DNA of 64,000 nt from JAENVT01 sp039931555 (GCA_039931555.1 JBDTRP010000070.1:1-64000); one strand, 5' to 3'; shown: positions 51,921 to 59,992, counted from the first letter of the stretch. Notes: generated from the letters alone by a model not told the origin. A program made the numbers and translations.

Positions 51921-52604
51921 ATGGACCGCCTCGAGTTCTACGACCGCCAGGCGGCAGGTGTACTGCTCGGCCTCAAACTTGCCAAGGTCAACCTCCTCCG
52001 ACCCGTCGTGCTGGCATTGCCATGCGGCGGAATCCCCGTAGCCGCGAAGGTCGCCGAAGCCCTCGACGCTCCGCTCGACGTGATCGTGGTGCGCAAGATG
52101 GGTGTGCCCAACCGGCCCGAGTTGGCGATGGGCGCCCTCGGCGAGGACCAGGTCGTGGTGCTGAACCACGACGTGCTGCGGCGTGCTCATGTCACCGGCG
52201 ACCAACTGCACGAGGTCGAGTGCCGAGAACGGGCAGAGCTCGACAGCAGGGTGCAGCGGCTGCGCGCCGTGCGGCCACGCGAATCACTGGTCGGGCGCTC
52301 GGCGATCATCGTCGACGATGGGATCGCCACTGGTGCGACGACCCGCGCCGCGATCCGCGTCGCTCGTGCCCACGGGGCGCGCGACATCACGGTGGCGGCA
52401 CCGGTTGCGCCACCCGATGTCGTCGAGATGCTCAACGATGTTGCTGACCGAGTCGTGTGCCTCGCCGAACCGGACCCGTTCTGGGCCGTCGGCAGTTGGT
52501 ACCGCCACTTCGACGCAGTCACCGACGACGAAGTCGTGAGCACGATCACCGCCGCGTACACCGGCGCCCCTCTTGCATCGGCCCATCAACAGCCGAACCG
52601 GTGA
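51921..52604 (+). CDS. Phosphoribosyltransferase-domain protein (Rv0571c-type N-terminal module)
   Basis: 227 residues of the type I PRTase fold. The PRPP loop is SAIIVDDGIATGATTRAAIR. The N-terminus (YDRQAAGVLLGLKLAKVN, LALPCGGIPVAAKVAEAL and IVVRKMGVPNRPELAMGAL) matches a family that includes the N-terminal half of mycobacterial Rv0571c, a DosR-regulon member; here the hydrolase half is absent. The substrate base is unknown; with deoA it may salvage a free base. It shares the deoC-deoA transcript. Confidence 0.85.
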   Translation: MDRLEFYDRQAAGVLLGLKLAKVNLLRPVVLALPCGGIPVAAKVAEALDAPLDVIVVRKMGVPNRPELAMGALGEDQVVVLNHDVLRRAHVTGDQLHEVECRERAELDSRVQRLRAVRPRESLVGRSAIIVDDGIATGATTRAAIRVARAHGARDITVAAPVAPPDVVEMLNDVADRVVCLAEPDPFWAVGSWYRHFDAVTDDEVVSTITAAYTGAPLASAHQQPNR

Positions 52605-52610
52605 CTTCTC

Positions 52611-52625
52611 GGGACATTTGGCCGT
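52611..52625 (+). promoter_or_regulatory. DosR-like box 3 (PAS protein)
   Basis: GGGACATTTGGCCGT matches 11 of 13 fixed positions of the mycobacterial box and is centred 42 bp upstream of GTG 52660. Confidence 0.7.
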
Positions 52626-52659
52626 GGACGATGAGCTTGGATCGGCCGAAACTGGCACG

Positions 52660-53310
52660 GTGAACACGAAGTGTCTGACGACAGCCGACGCAACCGGCGA
52701 GATCGCCGGCCTGTCGACTGATGCATTCCTGTCGATGTTGCTCGATCGAACGACTGACGGGATCATGTTGACCGATGCCCATGGTGTGATCGTGTACGCC
52801 AACGAGCCGTTGCTCCAGATGTTCGGGTACGACGACGCTGCGTTGGTCGGTCAACCCGTCGAGATCCTCCTGCCGGAGTACCTGCGCGACCACCATCGCC
52901 ATCAGGTCGAGGGGTTCATCGCCGCGCCGCGGCCGCGCCCGATGGGTCGTGACGACCTCGACCTCGAAGGTCGCCGGGCCGACGGTTCGGTGTTCTCGAT
53001 CGACGTGCAGTTGAACACCATGCCCGAATCCGCGCTCGTCGTCGCCACGATCCGCGACATGACGACGCAACGACAGGCATCGGTCGACCTGGCGATCGGC
53101 AAGATCGACCTCACCAACGCCACGGGTCAGGTCGAGCGGCTCCAGGCCGCACTCGATCTGGTGATCCAACGGCTCTTCGCACTCGGCATCTCGATCACCG
53201 CCAGCGCTTCCGACGAGCGGATGCTCTCAGAGCGACTGGCGACCGCCGTCCAGGTCATCGACCAGATCATCGACACCGTCCAGGAGACCCGACAGACTGT
53301 TGGTCCCTGA
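52660..53310 (+). CDS. PAS protein with a histidine-less kinase dimerisation stub
   Basis: 216 residues. A PAS domain spans about 20-138. LPEYLRDHHR places His79 where FixL-type PAS domains have their haem ligand, and PRPMGRDD follows. The C-terminal helices (about 155-212, LQAALDLVIQRLFALGISIT) match the HisKA_3 dimerisation helix of the nearby DevS-like kinase, but Leu165 replaces the phospho-acceptor His and no ATPase domain follows. It may dimerise with and modulate the kinase. The start is GTG 52660, set by GAAACT 6 bases upstream and box 3 at -42. Upstream in-frame TTG 52573 and GTG 52624 are less likely. Confidence 0.78.
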   Translation: MNTKCLTTADATGEIAGLSTDAFLSMLLDRTTDGIMLTDAHGVIVYANEPLLQMFGYDDAALVGQPVEILLPEYLRDHHRHQVEGFIAAPRPRPMGRDDLDLEGRRADGSVFSIDVQLNTMPESALVVATIRDMTTQRQASVDLAIGKIDLTNATGQVERLQAALDLVIQRLFALGISITASASDERMLSERLATAVQVIDQIIDTVQETRQTVGP

Positions 53311-53315
53311 CCAGC

Positions 53316-53330
53316 AGGACATCCGGCCCG
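53316..53330 (+). promoter_or_regulatory. DosR-like box 4 (baeRF gene)
   Basis: AGGACATCCGGCCCG matches 10 of 13 fixed positions and is centred 42 bp upstream of ATG 53365. Confidence 0.65.
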
Positions 53331-53364
53331 TGACTGCCTCCGTCAAACGAAGTTCGCTGAAGTC

Positions 53365-54468
53365 ATGATCACCGCCACCGGATTGAACTTCAATACCCTT
53401 CGCGAGCTGGCCGGTTGGGAGGCGCCCGTCCTGCTCAGCGTCTTCGTGCCCGTCGATTTCTCGCAACCGCAAGGCGCCGAGTCCGTGACCAAAGCCCTGC
53501 GCCTGTCGGCGAAGGAGGCCACCACGAAGCTGTCGAACGAACACACGGTGAACCCCGACGACACCGCTTCATTCGTTGCCCCGCTACTGGATGAGATGCT
53601 GGTCGACCACCTGCCACGCACCGCGCGGGGCCTGGCGATCTTCGTGTCACCCGAGCGAGTGGTGCAACTCGTCCTCCCGGTCGAGGTTGGTCCTGCCGTC
53701 GAGATCGGCGACCACGCCGACCTCCTCCGGCTGTTGCCGGCCGTCATCGACGACCAGGTGTACTTCACGTTGACGATCGGCAAGAAAGGTGCCCAGCTGT
53801 TCAGAGGGAGCCGATTCGAGTTCCAGCCCGTCGCCGTCCCCGAGATGCCGGGCCCGATCGATGACGCGCTGTGGTACATCCGCCGCGAACCGGTCCTGAA
53901 CCGCAATGGCGCCGGTGCGCTGCATGGCACAGGTGGAGGGGAAGACCTGCGCAAGGACGACGTGCGTCAATACATCCACCTCATCGACAAGGCGATCACT
54001 CCTGTGCTCCACGGCGCCGAGGCGCCGCTGGTCGTGGTCGGTGTCGAATACGAAGCGGCGATGTTCATCAACCAGTCCCATTACCGCAACACTGTCGACG
54101 TCACCATTGCCGGCAGCCCCGACTCGATGTCGGCCGACGAATTGCACCGGCGTTCGTGGGAGTTTGTCCAATCGCTGCCGCCGGCCAGCACTGGCGCCCT
54201 CGAACGCCTCCGCGAGCTGGTCGGCACGGGCAAAACGGCGACCGATCCCGACGAGGTGGTCGCCGCCGGTCTCGCCGGCTCGGTCGGAGAACTGCTGGTG
54301 GCTCGATCCGAGACCCAGATCGGCGAGACCCCACCGGCGTCGATTGCCGACCGGACGGCGATCGTGGCCGCAGTCAACGACGCCCTCCGGCATCGAGCGC
54401 GCATCCACCTGGTCGGCGACGAGACGCTTCCCGCCGGCGTACGGTTTGCCGCGGTGCTGAGGTACTGA
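53365..54468 (+). CDS. Bacterial archaeo-eukaryotic release factor (baeRF) family protein
   Basis: 367 residues of the baeRF family (eRF1/Vms1-related), probably baeRF family 3. The middle domain contains LTIGKKGAQLFRGSRFEFQP and the central fold AEAPLVVVGVEYEAAMFINQ. The C-terminal domain (SVGELLVARSETQIGE, ALRHRARIHLVG) is L7Ae/eRF1-like. Such proteins are thought to act on ribosomes or stalled peptidyl-tRNA. Mycobacterial Rv2629, a DosR-regulon member, belongs to a related baeRF family. Box 4 at -42 supports the same regulation here. About 230 bases downstream hold only the devR promoter and a doubtful small frame. Confidence 0.78.
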   Translation: MITATGLNFNTLRELAGWEAPVLLSVFVPVDFSQPQGAESVTKALRLSAKEATTKLSNEHTVNPDDTASFVAPLLDEMLVDHLPRTARGLAIFVSPERVVQLVLPVEVGPAVEIGDHADLLRLLPAVIDDQVYFTLTIGKKGAQLFRGSRFEFQPVAVPEMPGPIDDALWYIRREPVLNRNGAGALHGTGGGEDLRKDDVRQYIHLIDKAITPVLHGAEAPLVVVGVEYEAAMFINQSHYRNTVDVTIAGSPDSMSADELHRRSWEFVQSLPPASTGALERLRELVGTGKTATDPDEVVAAGLAGSVGELLVARSETQIGETPPASIADRTAIVAAVNDALRHRARIHLVGDETLPAGVRFAAVLRY

Positions 54469-54649
54469 GATGCGCGGTAGGGCCGTGCGGGTGCTCACCT
54501 GGCGAGGTGGGCATGAGTGATGACGACAGCGTCGAGGCCGGCGGCGTCGACGCCCGGCAACGGCGACCAGTGGAGAGCCGGTGCGACATCGTTCATACGA
54601 CAATCGTGCGCTCGGCGGCCCGGCGTTCAAGGGTCGAATGGCCCGCCCA

Positions 54650-54664
54650 GGGACCTTGGTCCTT
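54650..54664 (+). promoter_or_regulatory. DosR-like box 5 (response regulator gene itself)
   Basis: GGGACCTTGGTCCTT matches 10 of 13 fixed positions and contains the palindrome GGACC-TT-GGTCC. It is centred 41 bp upstream of ATG 54698, implying autoregulation. Confidence 0.65.
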
Positions 54665-54697
54665 GGTAACCGGTCCGATTTGTGTTCCCATAGGGGG

Positions 54698-55354
54698 ATG
54701 GACGAAGTTCCCCAGAAGGTGACGGTGTTCCTCCTCGACGATCACGAGCTGGTTCGCGAAGGTGTTCGTCAGCTGTTGGAGGCTGACGGCACAATCGAAG
54801 TCGTGGGCGAAGCCGGCACCTGTGCCGACGCGGTAACCCGGATCCGAGCCACCAGGCCACAGGTTGCGGTACTCGATGTGCAGCTTCCCGACGGCAGCGG
54901 TGTCGAGGTCTGCCGTGATGTGCGCAGCGTCCGTCCCGACCTCGTGTGCCTGATGTTGACGTCGTTCTCCGACGAAGAAGCACTGTTCCAGTCGGTGATG
55001 GCGGGCGCCGCGGGATACGTCCTCAAGCAGATCCGCGGCAACGATCTCGTGTCAGCAGTCCACCGCGTGGCGCGTGGTGAATCGCTGATCGACCCTGCGG
55101 TCACCGGGCAGCTGCTCGAGCGTCTCCGCAACCCGCACCAGGACCAGGACCCGAGGTTGTCGGCATTGACCGATCTCGAACGAACGATCCTCGACTACGT
55201 GGCGGAGGGCCTCACCAACCGCCAGATCGCCAACAAGGTGAACCGCGCCGAGAAGACCGTCAAGAACTACATGTCGTCGATCCTGATGAAGCTGGGCATG
55301 ACCCGCCGCACCGAAGCGGCCGTGTTCGCGGTCAGGGCCAAGACCGAGCACTGA
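54698..55354 (+). CDS. devR: DevR/DosR-like NarL-family response regulator
   Basis: 218 residues. Receiver domain 6-125: acidic pocket Asp14-Asp15, phospho-acceptor Asp60 in AVLDVQLPDG, Thr88 and Lys110. LuxR-type helix-turn-helix 155-213: LTDLERTILDYVAEGLTNRQ then AEKTVKNYMSSILMKLGM. Lys186, Lys189 and Asn190 align with the DNA-contacting Lys179, Lys182 and Asn183 of M. tuberculosis DosR, and RRTEAAVFA also matches. It is the likely master regulator of the surrounding boxes. The start is ATG 54698 after AGGGGG. It is convergent with its probable kinase gene, 9 bases apart. Confidence 0.93.
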   Translation: MDEVPQKVTVFLLDDHELVREGVRQLLEADGTIEVVGEAGTCADAVTRIRATRPQVAVLDVQLPDGSGVEVCRDVRSVRPDLVCLMLTSFSDEEALFQSVMAGAAGYVLKQIRGNDLVSAVHRVARGESLIDPAVTGQLLERLRNPHQDQDPRLSALTDLERTILDYVAEGLTNRQIANKVNRAEKTVKNYMSSILMKLGMTRRTEAAVFAVRAKTEH

Positions 55355-55363
55355 CCGGCGGCG

Positions 55364-56377
55364 TCACCGCTTCGTGGTCGACCGCGGCACGCTCCAGCGC
55401 ACCTCGGTGCCGCGAGGATCACCCTCGGAGAACGTCGCCTCGCCACCGAGGCGCGACGCTCGTTCGCGCATGTTGCGGAGCCCGAGTCCGCCGGTGTTCT
55501 TCTGCCTCGTCGGAGTGAGACCGACGCCGTCGTCGGAGACGACCAGCGTGACCACGTCGACGCCGACGTCGAGTGACACGTCGGTCCGGGTCGCCTCGGC
55601 GTGCTTGGCAACGTTCATCAATGCCTCGCGCAACACCGTCAACAGATCAGAGCACAGCTCGTTCGGGACGTTGCCGAGGATGCCACTGAGACGCAACGTC
55701 GGCCGGTGACCGAGTAGTCGGGACGCCTCGTTGATGCTGGCGCTCAAGGCGACCGCCAATCCACTGTCGAGTTGCGATGGGCGTTGCAACGTGAAGATCA
55801 CCCCGCGGATCTCGCGGATCGCCTCGTCGATCTCGTCGACCACGGCCGACACACGGTCAGTGGTATCGGGCCGACCGGTCGATGCCTGCAAGTGCAATCC
55901 GGCAGCGAACAGGCGCTGGATCACGCTGTCGTGCAGTTCACGAGCGATGCGATCGCGGTCATCGAGCACCTCGAGACGGGCACGGGCCTGCAACAGTTGC
56001 GCCGAGGTCTCGACTCGTTCCGTGACATCTCGCACCGTCGCGACAGTCGCAGAGATCTCGCCGCTGAGCGGGCTGAGGGCGATCTCCACCGGCACCTCGC
56101 TGCCGGATCGATGCAGTGCCGTCAGCAACAGCCCACCACCCATCGGGCGCGCTTTCGGGTTCTCCGTGTAGGTCTTGCGGTCGGTCCGGTGTCTGGTGTG
56201 CAGCCGGTCGGGGATCAGCATCTCGATCGGCTGGCCGATCAGTTCAGCCGGTGGCCACCCGAGGATGTCGAAGCTGTGCGCGTTGGAGTACAGGACCACA
56301 CCGTCGTTCCCGACGACGACCACCATCTCGGGAATGCTCTCGAACAACGCCCAAAGATTCACCGACCCGTTGTCCAC
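55364..56377 (-). CDS. PAS-containing DevS-like sensor histidine kinase
   Basis: 337 residues. The N-terminal PAS domain (about 8-122) contains LIPDRLHTRHR with His63 at the FixL haem-ligand position and PKARPMGGG. The HisKA_3 helix DRDRIARELHDSVIQRLFAA carries phospho-acceptor His149 and closely resembles mycobacterial DevS/DosT. HATPase_c follows, with REALMNVAKHAEA, DDGVG and GGLGLRNMRERA. Unlike DevS it has no GAF domains. There is no membrane segment, so it senses a cytosolic signal. GTG 56377 has TAAAAT 7 bases upstream and no DosR-like box, so it is probably constitutive. Confidence 0.9.
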   Translation of the reverse strand: MDNGSVNLWALFESIPEMVVVVGNDGVVLYSNAHSFDILGWPPAELIGQPIEMLIPDRLHTRHRTDRKTYTENPKARPMGGGLLLTALHRSGSEVPVEIALSPLSGEISATVATVRDVTERVETSAQLLQARARLEVLDDRDRIARELHDSVIQRLFAAGLHLQASTGRPDTTDRVSAVVDEIDEAIREIRGVIFTLQRPSQLDSGLAVALSASINEASRLLGHRPTLRLSGILGNVPNELCSDLLTVLREALMNVAKHAEATRTDVSLDVGVDVVTLVVSDDGVGLTPTRQKNTGGLGLRNMRERASRLGGEATFSEGDPRGTEVRWSVPRSTTKR

Positions 56378-56384
56378 GGCACCA

Positions 56385-56390
56385 ATTTTA
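56385..56390 (-). promoter_or_regulatory. -10 element of a predicted leaderless promoter (sensor kinase)
   Basis: TAAAAT on the minus strand, 7 bases before GTG 56377, overlapping the stop codon of the upstream Usp gene. Confidence 0.65.
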
Positions 56391-57341
56391 CAGGTTTGGG
56401 GTCGAAGCCAGCGTTGTGGCGTGAGAACCCACAGAGAACCTGGGCTGATGGCGCACTTCGCGGCAGCCAGTCGTACGCACCACCGCAACGGGGCACAGGG
56501 CCTGGTGCAGCATCGTGCGACTGACCGAACCGAGCAGCAGCGAGCGCAGCCCGCCGCGGCCGCGGGACCCGACGACGATCAGATCGGCGCCACGAGATTC
56601 GGTCATCAGCGCAGCGGTCGGTGCGTCCTCGCAGAGCTTCGACCTGATGTGCACCGACCCATCGGTCAGCCTCGGACCCAACGACTCGAGACTCGTTCGC
56701 AGCTCGTTGATGGCCGCCATCTCCATGGGCTTGCGGATTTCGCGCATCGACGAGCGCGACACATCGTACGGATACTCCCATGCGTGCACCACAGTGAGCT
56801 TGGCGCTGCTCGCCATGGCCTCGGCGTAGGCCCATTCGAGTGCGGCCAACGACTCGGACGAGCCGTCGACACCCACCACGATGTGCTTCACCATTGCGCC
56901 TGATCGGCGGCCAGCGGGAACGACGATGACCGGCACATGGGCGCGATGCGTGAGCCCTGCAGCGACCGACCCGATCACCCCGTTCAGCAACCCGGTTCGA
57001 CCCGTCGCTCCGACAACGATCTCGTCGCCGGCCGTCGCGGACTCGGCGATACCGACGACCGCCGATGACAGCAGGGTGATCCCGTCCACCACAACGGCTG
57101 GGTCGATGACGGCGACGATCCCCATCGCCTTGCGGATGTCGGCTTCGGCTTCCTCTTTCAAGACGTCGATGTCGACAGAGCTCGGGTAGACGGCGCCATC
57201 GAGACCGCCGTACGTCGGCGCGGTGTAACACGCAATGAGTCGGATGCCGACGGCGTGACGGCGTGCTTCGTATGCAGCCCACCGCAATGCGTCGAATGAC
57301 GAATCGGATCCGTCGATTCCGACAATGATCTTCGTGCCCAT
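56388..57341 (-). CDS. Tandem-domain universal stress protein
   Basis: 317 residues with two Usp domains, each starting with an acidic strand (IIVGIDGSDSSFDALRWAAY at 5; IVVGVDGSSESLAALEWAYA near 160). Both have an ATP loop (VGATGRTGLLNGVIGS; VGSRGRGGLRSLLLGSVS), so both may bind ATP. The two-domain plan matches the Usp proteins of mycobacterial DosR regulons such as Rv2005c and Rv2623. ATG 57341 has GACAAT 6 bases upstream, and box 6 is centred at -42. The kinase gene lies immediately downstream. Confidence 0.93.
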   Translation of the reverse strand: MGTKIIVGIDGSDSSFDALRWAAYEARRHAVGIRLIACYTAPTYGGLDGAVYPSSVDIDVLKEEAEADIRKAMGIVAVIDPAVVVDGITLLSSAVVGIAESATAGDEIVVGATGRTGLLNGVIGSVAAGLTHRAHVPVIVVPAGRRSGAMVKHIVVGVDGSSESLAALEWAYAEAMASSAKLTVVHAWEYPYDVSRSSMREIRKPMEMAAINELRTSLESLGPRLTDGSVHIRSKLCEDAPTAALMTESRGADLIVVGSRGRGGLRSLLLGSVSRTMLHQALCPVAVVRTTGCREVRHQPRFSVGSHATTLASTPNL

Positions 57342-57375
57342 AGCGTCATTGTCAGTCCGAACGGGGCGGCGCGAC

Positions 57376-57390
57376 AGGGGAGAAAGTCCT
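57376..57390 (-). promoter_or_regulatory. DosR-like box 6 (tandem universal stress protein)
   Basis: On the minus strand AGGACTTTCTCCCCT matches 10 of 13 fixed positions and is centred 42 bp upstream of ATG 57341. Confidence 0.65.
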
Positions 57391-57417
57391 CGTGTTGTTT
57401 GCCGTGGTTCCTCCTCA

Positions 57418-58104
57418 TCACCGGGCGATGTCGATCACCAGCCTCGGCGGGTCGTCGAGCGTGGTGACCTCGAACGGGCGCTGTTGATCGACCCCGATGG
57501 CCCAGATGGTGACGCTCTCGAAGTTCCCGAGCATCACGAGCTCTTTGATGTGGTCCACGTCGGTCGGCGTGATGCGGGTCGGGCCGTGGTAGCCGTCGCC
57601 TTCCATGTTCGTCATCCACGACTCGACGGTCACGACGATGAACGCGGCGCCGGCAACATCGACCGGCTCGCCCCGGGGATCGTCGGTCAACGGAGCCGGC
57701 TCGTAGCGCACGTGCCAGCCCGGGAACGTGCCAGTGCCTTGGAGCTCGAGCACGAATCGCTCGCTGCAGACGCGAGGGCCGGTTCGAACGTCGGCACCGA
57801 CCAGGCCCGACAGGCGCCCGGGGAAGCCATCGGAGGTGACGTCGGTCTGGGTGAACTCGGGGCACGCGGTGGTCGTGGGCACGACCGTGGTCGACGACGC
57901 CGGCGGCGGTGGTGCAGTCGTCAGCGACGTCGGCGATGATGTCGCGACCGGGTCGGTCGAGACCGTTTCGGGTGCCGAGCCGGCGGCGGTCGTCTCGCTC
58001 GACGATGTGCTGCCGCCACATCCGCTGACGATGACGACAAGGACGCCGGCTGCACAGATGCCGGGCCGTCGCCGTGCTTGCCGTGATCGTGAACGAGTGA
58101 CCAT
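57418..58104 (-). CDS. AMIN-like domain lipoprotein
   Basis: 228 residues. A basic N-terminus and hydrophobic core lead to lipobox VSGCGG, then a Thr/Ser/Pro linker to about residue 82. The folded part (FVLELQGTGTFPGWHVRYEP, AGAAFIVVTVESWMT, FEVTTLDDPPRLVIDIAR) matches the actinobacterial AMIN-like domain, related to domains that bind peptidoglycan or polysaccharide. ATG 58104 follows AGGAGG by about 12 bases, or CATCAT by 6. Function is unknown. Confidence 0.8.
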   Translation of the reverse strand: MVTRSRSRQARRRPGICAAGVLVVIVSGCGGSTSSSETTAAGSAPETVSTDPVATSSPTSLTTAPPPPASSTTVVPTTTACPEFTQTDVTSDGFPGRLSGLVGADVRTGPRVCSERFVLELQGTGTFPGWHVRYEPAPLTDDPRGEPVDVAGAAFIVVTVESWMTNMEGDGYHGPTRITPTDVDHIKELVMLGNFESVTIWAIGVDQQRPFEVTTLDDPPRLVIDIAR

Positions 58105-58157
58105 GTGTCGATGATGCCTCCTGCTCGAGAAGATCGAGAAGGGCCGAGGGCCCGCCA

Positions 58158-59168
58158 CTACTGACCGATCCGCATCTTCATCCACGGGGCCGAGTTGTGG
58201 AAGTTGGCGACTGCGCTCCCCGGGGCGCAGATCGTGTCGCACGCCGCGGCGATCTCTGCGCTGATCGTCATCTCCATCACCGGGAGCAGATGCTCCAACT
58301 GCTCGACGGTGCGCGGGCCGATGAGCGGTGCGACCACCGCCGGCTGATGCATCAGCCAGGCAATCGCCAGCCGCGCGGGATCGAGACCCGAGTCCCGCGC
58401 CAGTCGCACGAACTGGTTGCCGGCCTCGACGGCTCCCTGACTGACGCGGTCGGCGTAGATCCCGCCGCGCATGCTGGCCCGCGAGCCTTCCGGGCGAATG
58501 TTGTCGTCGGCGTACCGACCAGCCAACACACCCATCGCCAGCGGCGACCATGGCAGCAGGCCGAGGCCGTACTTCAGCGCCATCGGCACCAGCTCGTTCT
58601 CCACTCGCCGATCCAGCAGGTTGTACGGCGGCTGATCGGTCACGAATGGGACCCAGCCACGCAGCTCGGCCACCAGCACACCTTCCAAGACCTTCCATGC
58701 AGGCGCGGTCGAACTGCCGATGTAACAGACTTTGCCCTGACGGACGAGGTCGGTGAGGGCACTCAACGTCTCGTCGATCGGCACGTCGAAATCGGGCCGG
58801 TGCAACTGGTACAAGTCGATTCGGTCGGTCTGCAGGCGACGAAGTGATTGCTCGCAGGCGCGCATGATGTGCAGCCGTGAGTTGCCACGATCGTTGGGGC
58901 CCGGCCCGGTCGGGTAGTGCACCTTGGTGGCAATCAGCGCTTCGTCGCGCCGCCCGCTCTCGGCCAGGACGCGACCGATCACCCGCTCGGCCTCGCCGGC
59001 GCCGTAGCTGTTGGAGGTGTCGATCAGATTGATGCCGGCATCGAGGGCGCGGATGATCATGCGGCTCGACTCGTCTTCGGGGGTCGGGTTCAAGATGTTG
59101 TCGGTGCCGAGCGCGAGGGGCGCCACCATCGCCCCGGTGTGGCCCAGTCGTCGGTACTCCACGGTCAC
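58158..59168 (-). CDS. Aldo/keto reductase
   Basis: 336-residue NADPH-dependent reductase with the AKR barrel. The catalytic Asp and Tyr lie in INLIDTSNSYGAGEAERVIG, the Lys in EALIATKVHY and the His in DLYQLHRPDF. LLPWSPLAMGVLAGRY and GPRTVEQLEHLLPVM complete the family pattern. The start is GTG 59168, overlapping the SDR stop (GTGA). The two dehydrogenases form an operon and may act in sequence on one carbonyl or sugar substrate. Confidence 0.9.
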   Translation of the reverse strand: MTVEYRRLGHTGAMVAPLALGTDNILNPTPEDESSRMIIRALDAGINLIDTSNSYGAGEAERVIGRVLAESGRRDEALIATKVHYPTGPGPNDRGNSRLHIMRACEQSLRRLQTDRIDLYQLHRPDFDVPIDETLSALTDLVRQGKVCYIGSSTAPAWKVLEGVLVAELRGWVPFVTDQPPYNLLDRRVENELVPMALKYGLGLLPWSPLAMGVLAGRYADDNIRPEGSRASMRGGIYADRVSQGAVEAGNQFVRLARDSGLDPARLAIAWLMHQPAVVAPLIGPRTVEQLEHLLPVMEMTISAEIAAACDTICAPGSAVANFHNSAPWMKMRIGQ

Positions 59169-59908
59169 CTCGCTCCGTATCCGGCGTCGACGCTGACCAG
59201 TGCGCCGGTCATGTAACTGGCGTCATCCGACGCCAGGAAGCACACGACTCGGGCGATCTCGTCGGGGTCCGCAAGGCGCCCCATCGGGACGGTCGCCGCG
59301 ATCTGGGCGAGCAGGTGGCTGGTGACGGCCTCGGCCCGTTCGGACTGCAGCATCGGGGTGTTGACCTCGCCGGGACACACCGCGTTCACGCGTATCCCAT
59401 CGCCGGCGTGATCCATGGCCAGTGCACGGGTGAGGTTGTGCACCGCACCCTTCGACGCGCAGTACGCGGCGACACCGGCGGAGCCGAGATCGCCCCAGAT
59501 CGACCCGAAGTTGACGATCGCGCCGCCACCCTGGGCCTTCATCACCCGGAGGGCCGCGCGACACATGAAGAACGTCCCACTGACGTTGACACCCATGATT
59601 CGCGCCCATTGATCGTCGGTCGTGTGCTCGCCGCTGGCTCGCACGATCACGCCCGCTGCGTTCACCAGCACATCGAGGCGTCGACGGTGGCTGATGGTCG
59701 CTGCGACCACGCCATCGCAGAACCCCGAGTCGCTGACGTCGCCGGCGATCGACGTGCCACCGATCGCCGCGGCGACGGAGACGGCCAGCTCAGCATTGCG
59801 ATCGACGATCACCACGTGGGCGCCGGCCGCGGCCAGCAGCCGAGCCGTGGCGGCGCCCATCCCCGACGCACCGCCGGTCACAATCGCAACACGCTCGACA
59901 AAGTCCAT
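59165..59908 (-). CDS. SDR family oxidoreductase
   Basis: 247-residue classical short-chain dehydrogenase/reductase. TGGASGMGAATARLLAAAGA is the cofactor motif, VDRN suggests NAD(H), NAAG is present, and Ser (NFGSIWG) and Tyr-Lys (AAYCASKGAV) complete the active site. The start at ATG 59908 is supported by CAAGAT 7 bases upstream; GTG 59914 is in frame. It is coupled to the aldo/keto reductase gene. Confidence 0.9.
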   Translation of the reverse strand: MDFVERVAIVTGGASGMGAATARLLAAAGAHVVIVDRNAELAVSVAAAIGGTSIAGDVSDSGFCDGVVAATISHRRRLDVLVNAAGVIVRASGEHTTDDQWARIMGVNVSGTFFMCRAALRVMKAQGGGAIVNFGSIWGDLGSAGVAAYCASKGAVHNLTRALAMDHAGDGIRVNAVCPGEVNTPMLQSERAEAVTSHLLAQIAATVPMGRLADPDEIARVVCFLASDDASYMTGALVSVDAGYGAR

Positions 59909-59992
59909 GGACACAATCTTGACTCATGGCGTTCGAGCCCGCGCCGGATACCTCATGTAGAGCACGCGAGCAAGTGCAATTGCGTCAGGGCG

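Noticed and set aside
54513..54722. A 69-codon frame (MSDDDSVEAGG...) with GAGGTGG upstream, before devR
   Set aside because: It runs through the DosR-like box and into devR, and its second half is Arg/Pro-rich and unlike a protein; probably chance.
56412..56426. A possible DosR-like box at -42 of the sensor kinase
   Set aside because: The bases at that position show no resemblance; the kinase promoter instead has a near-consensus -10.
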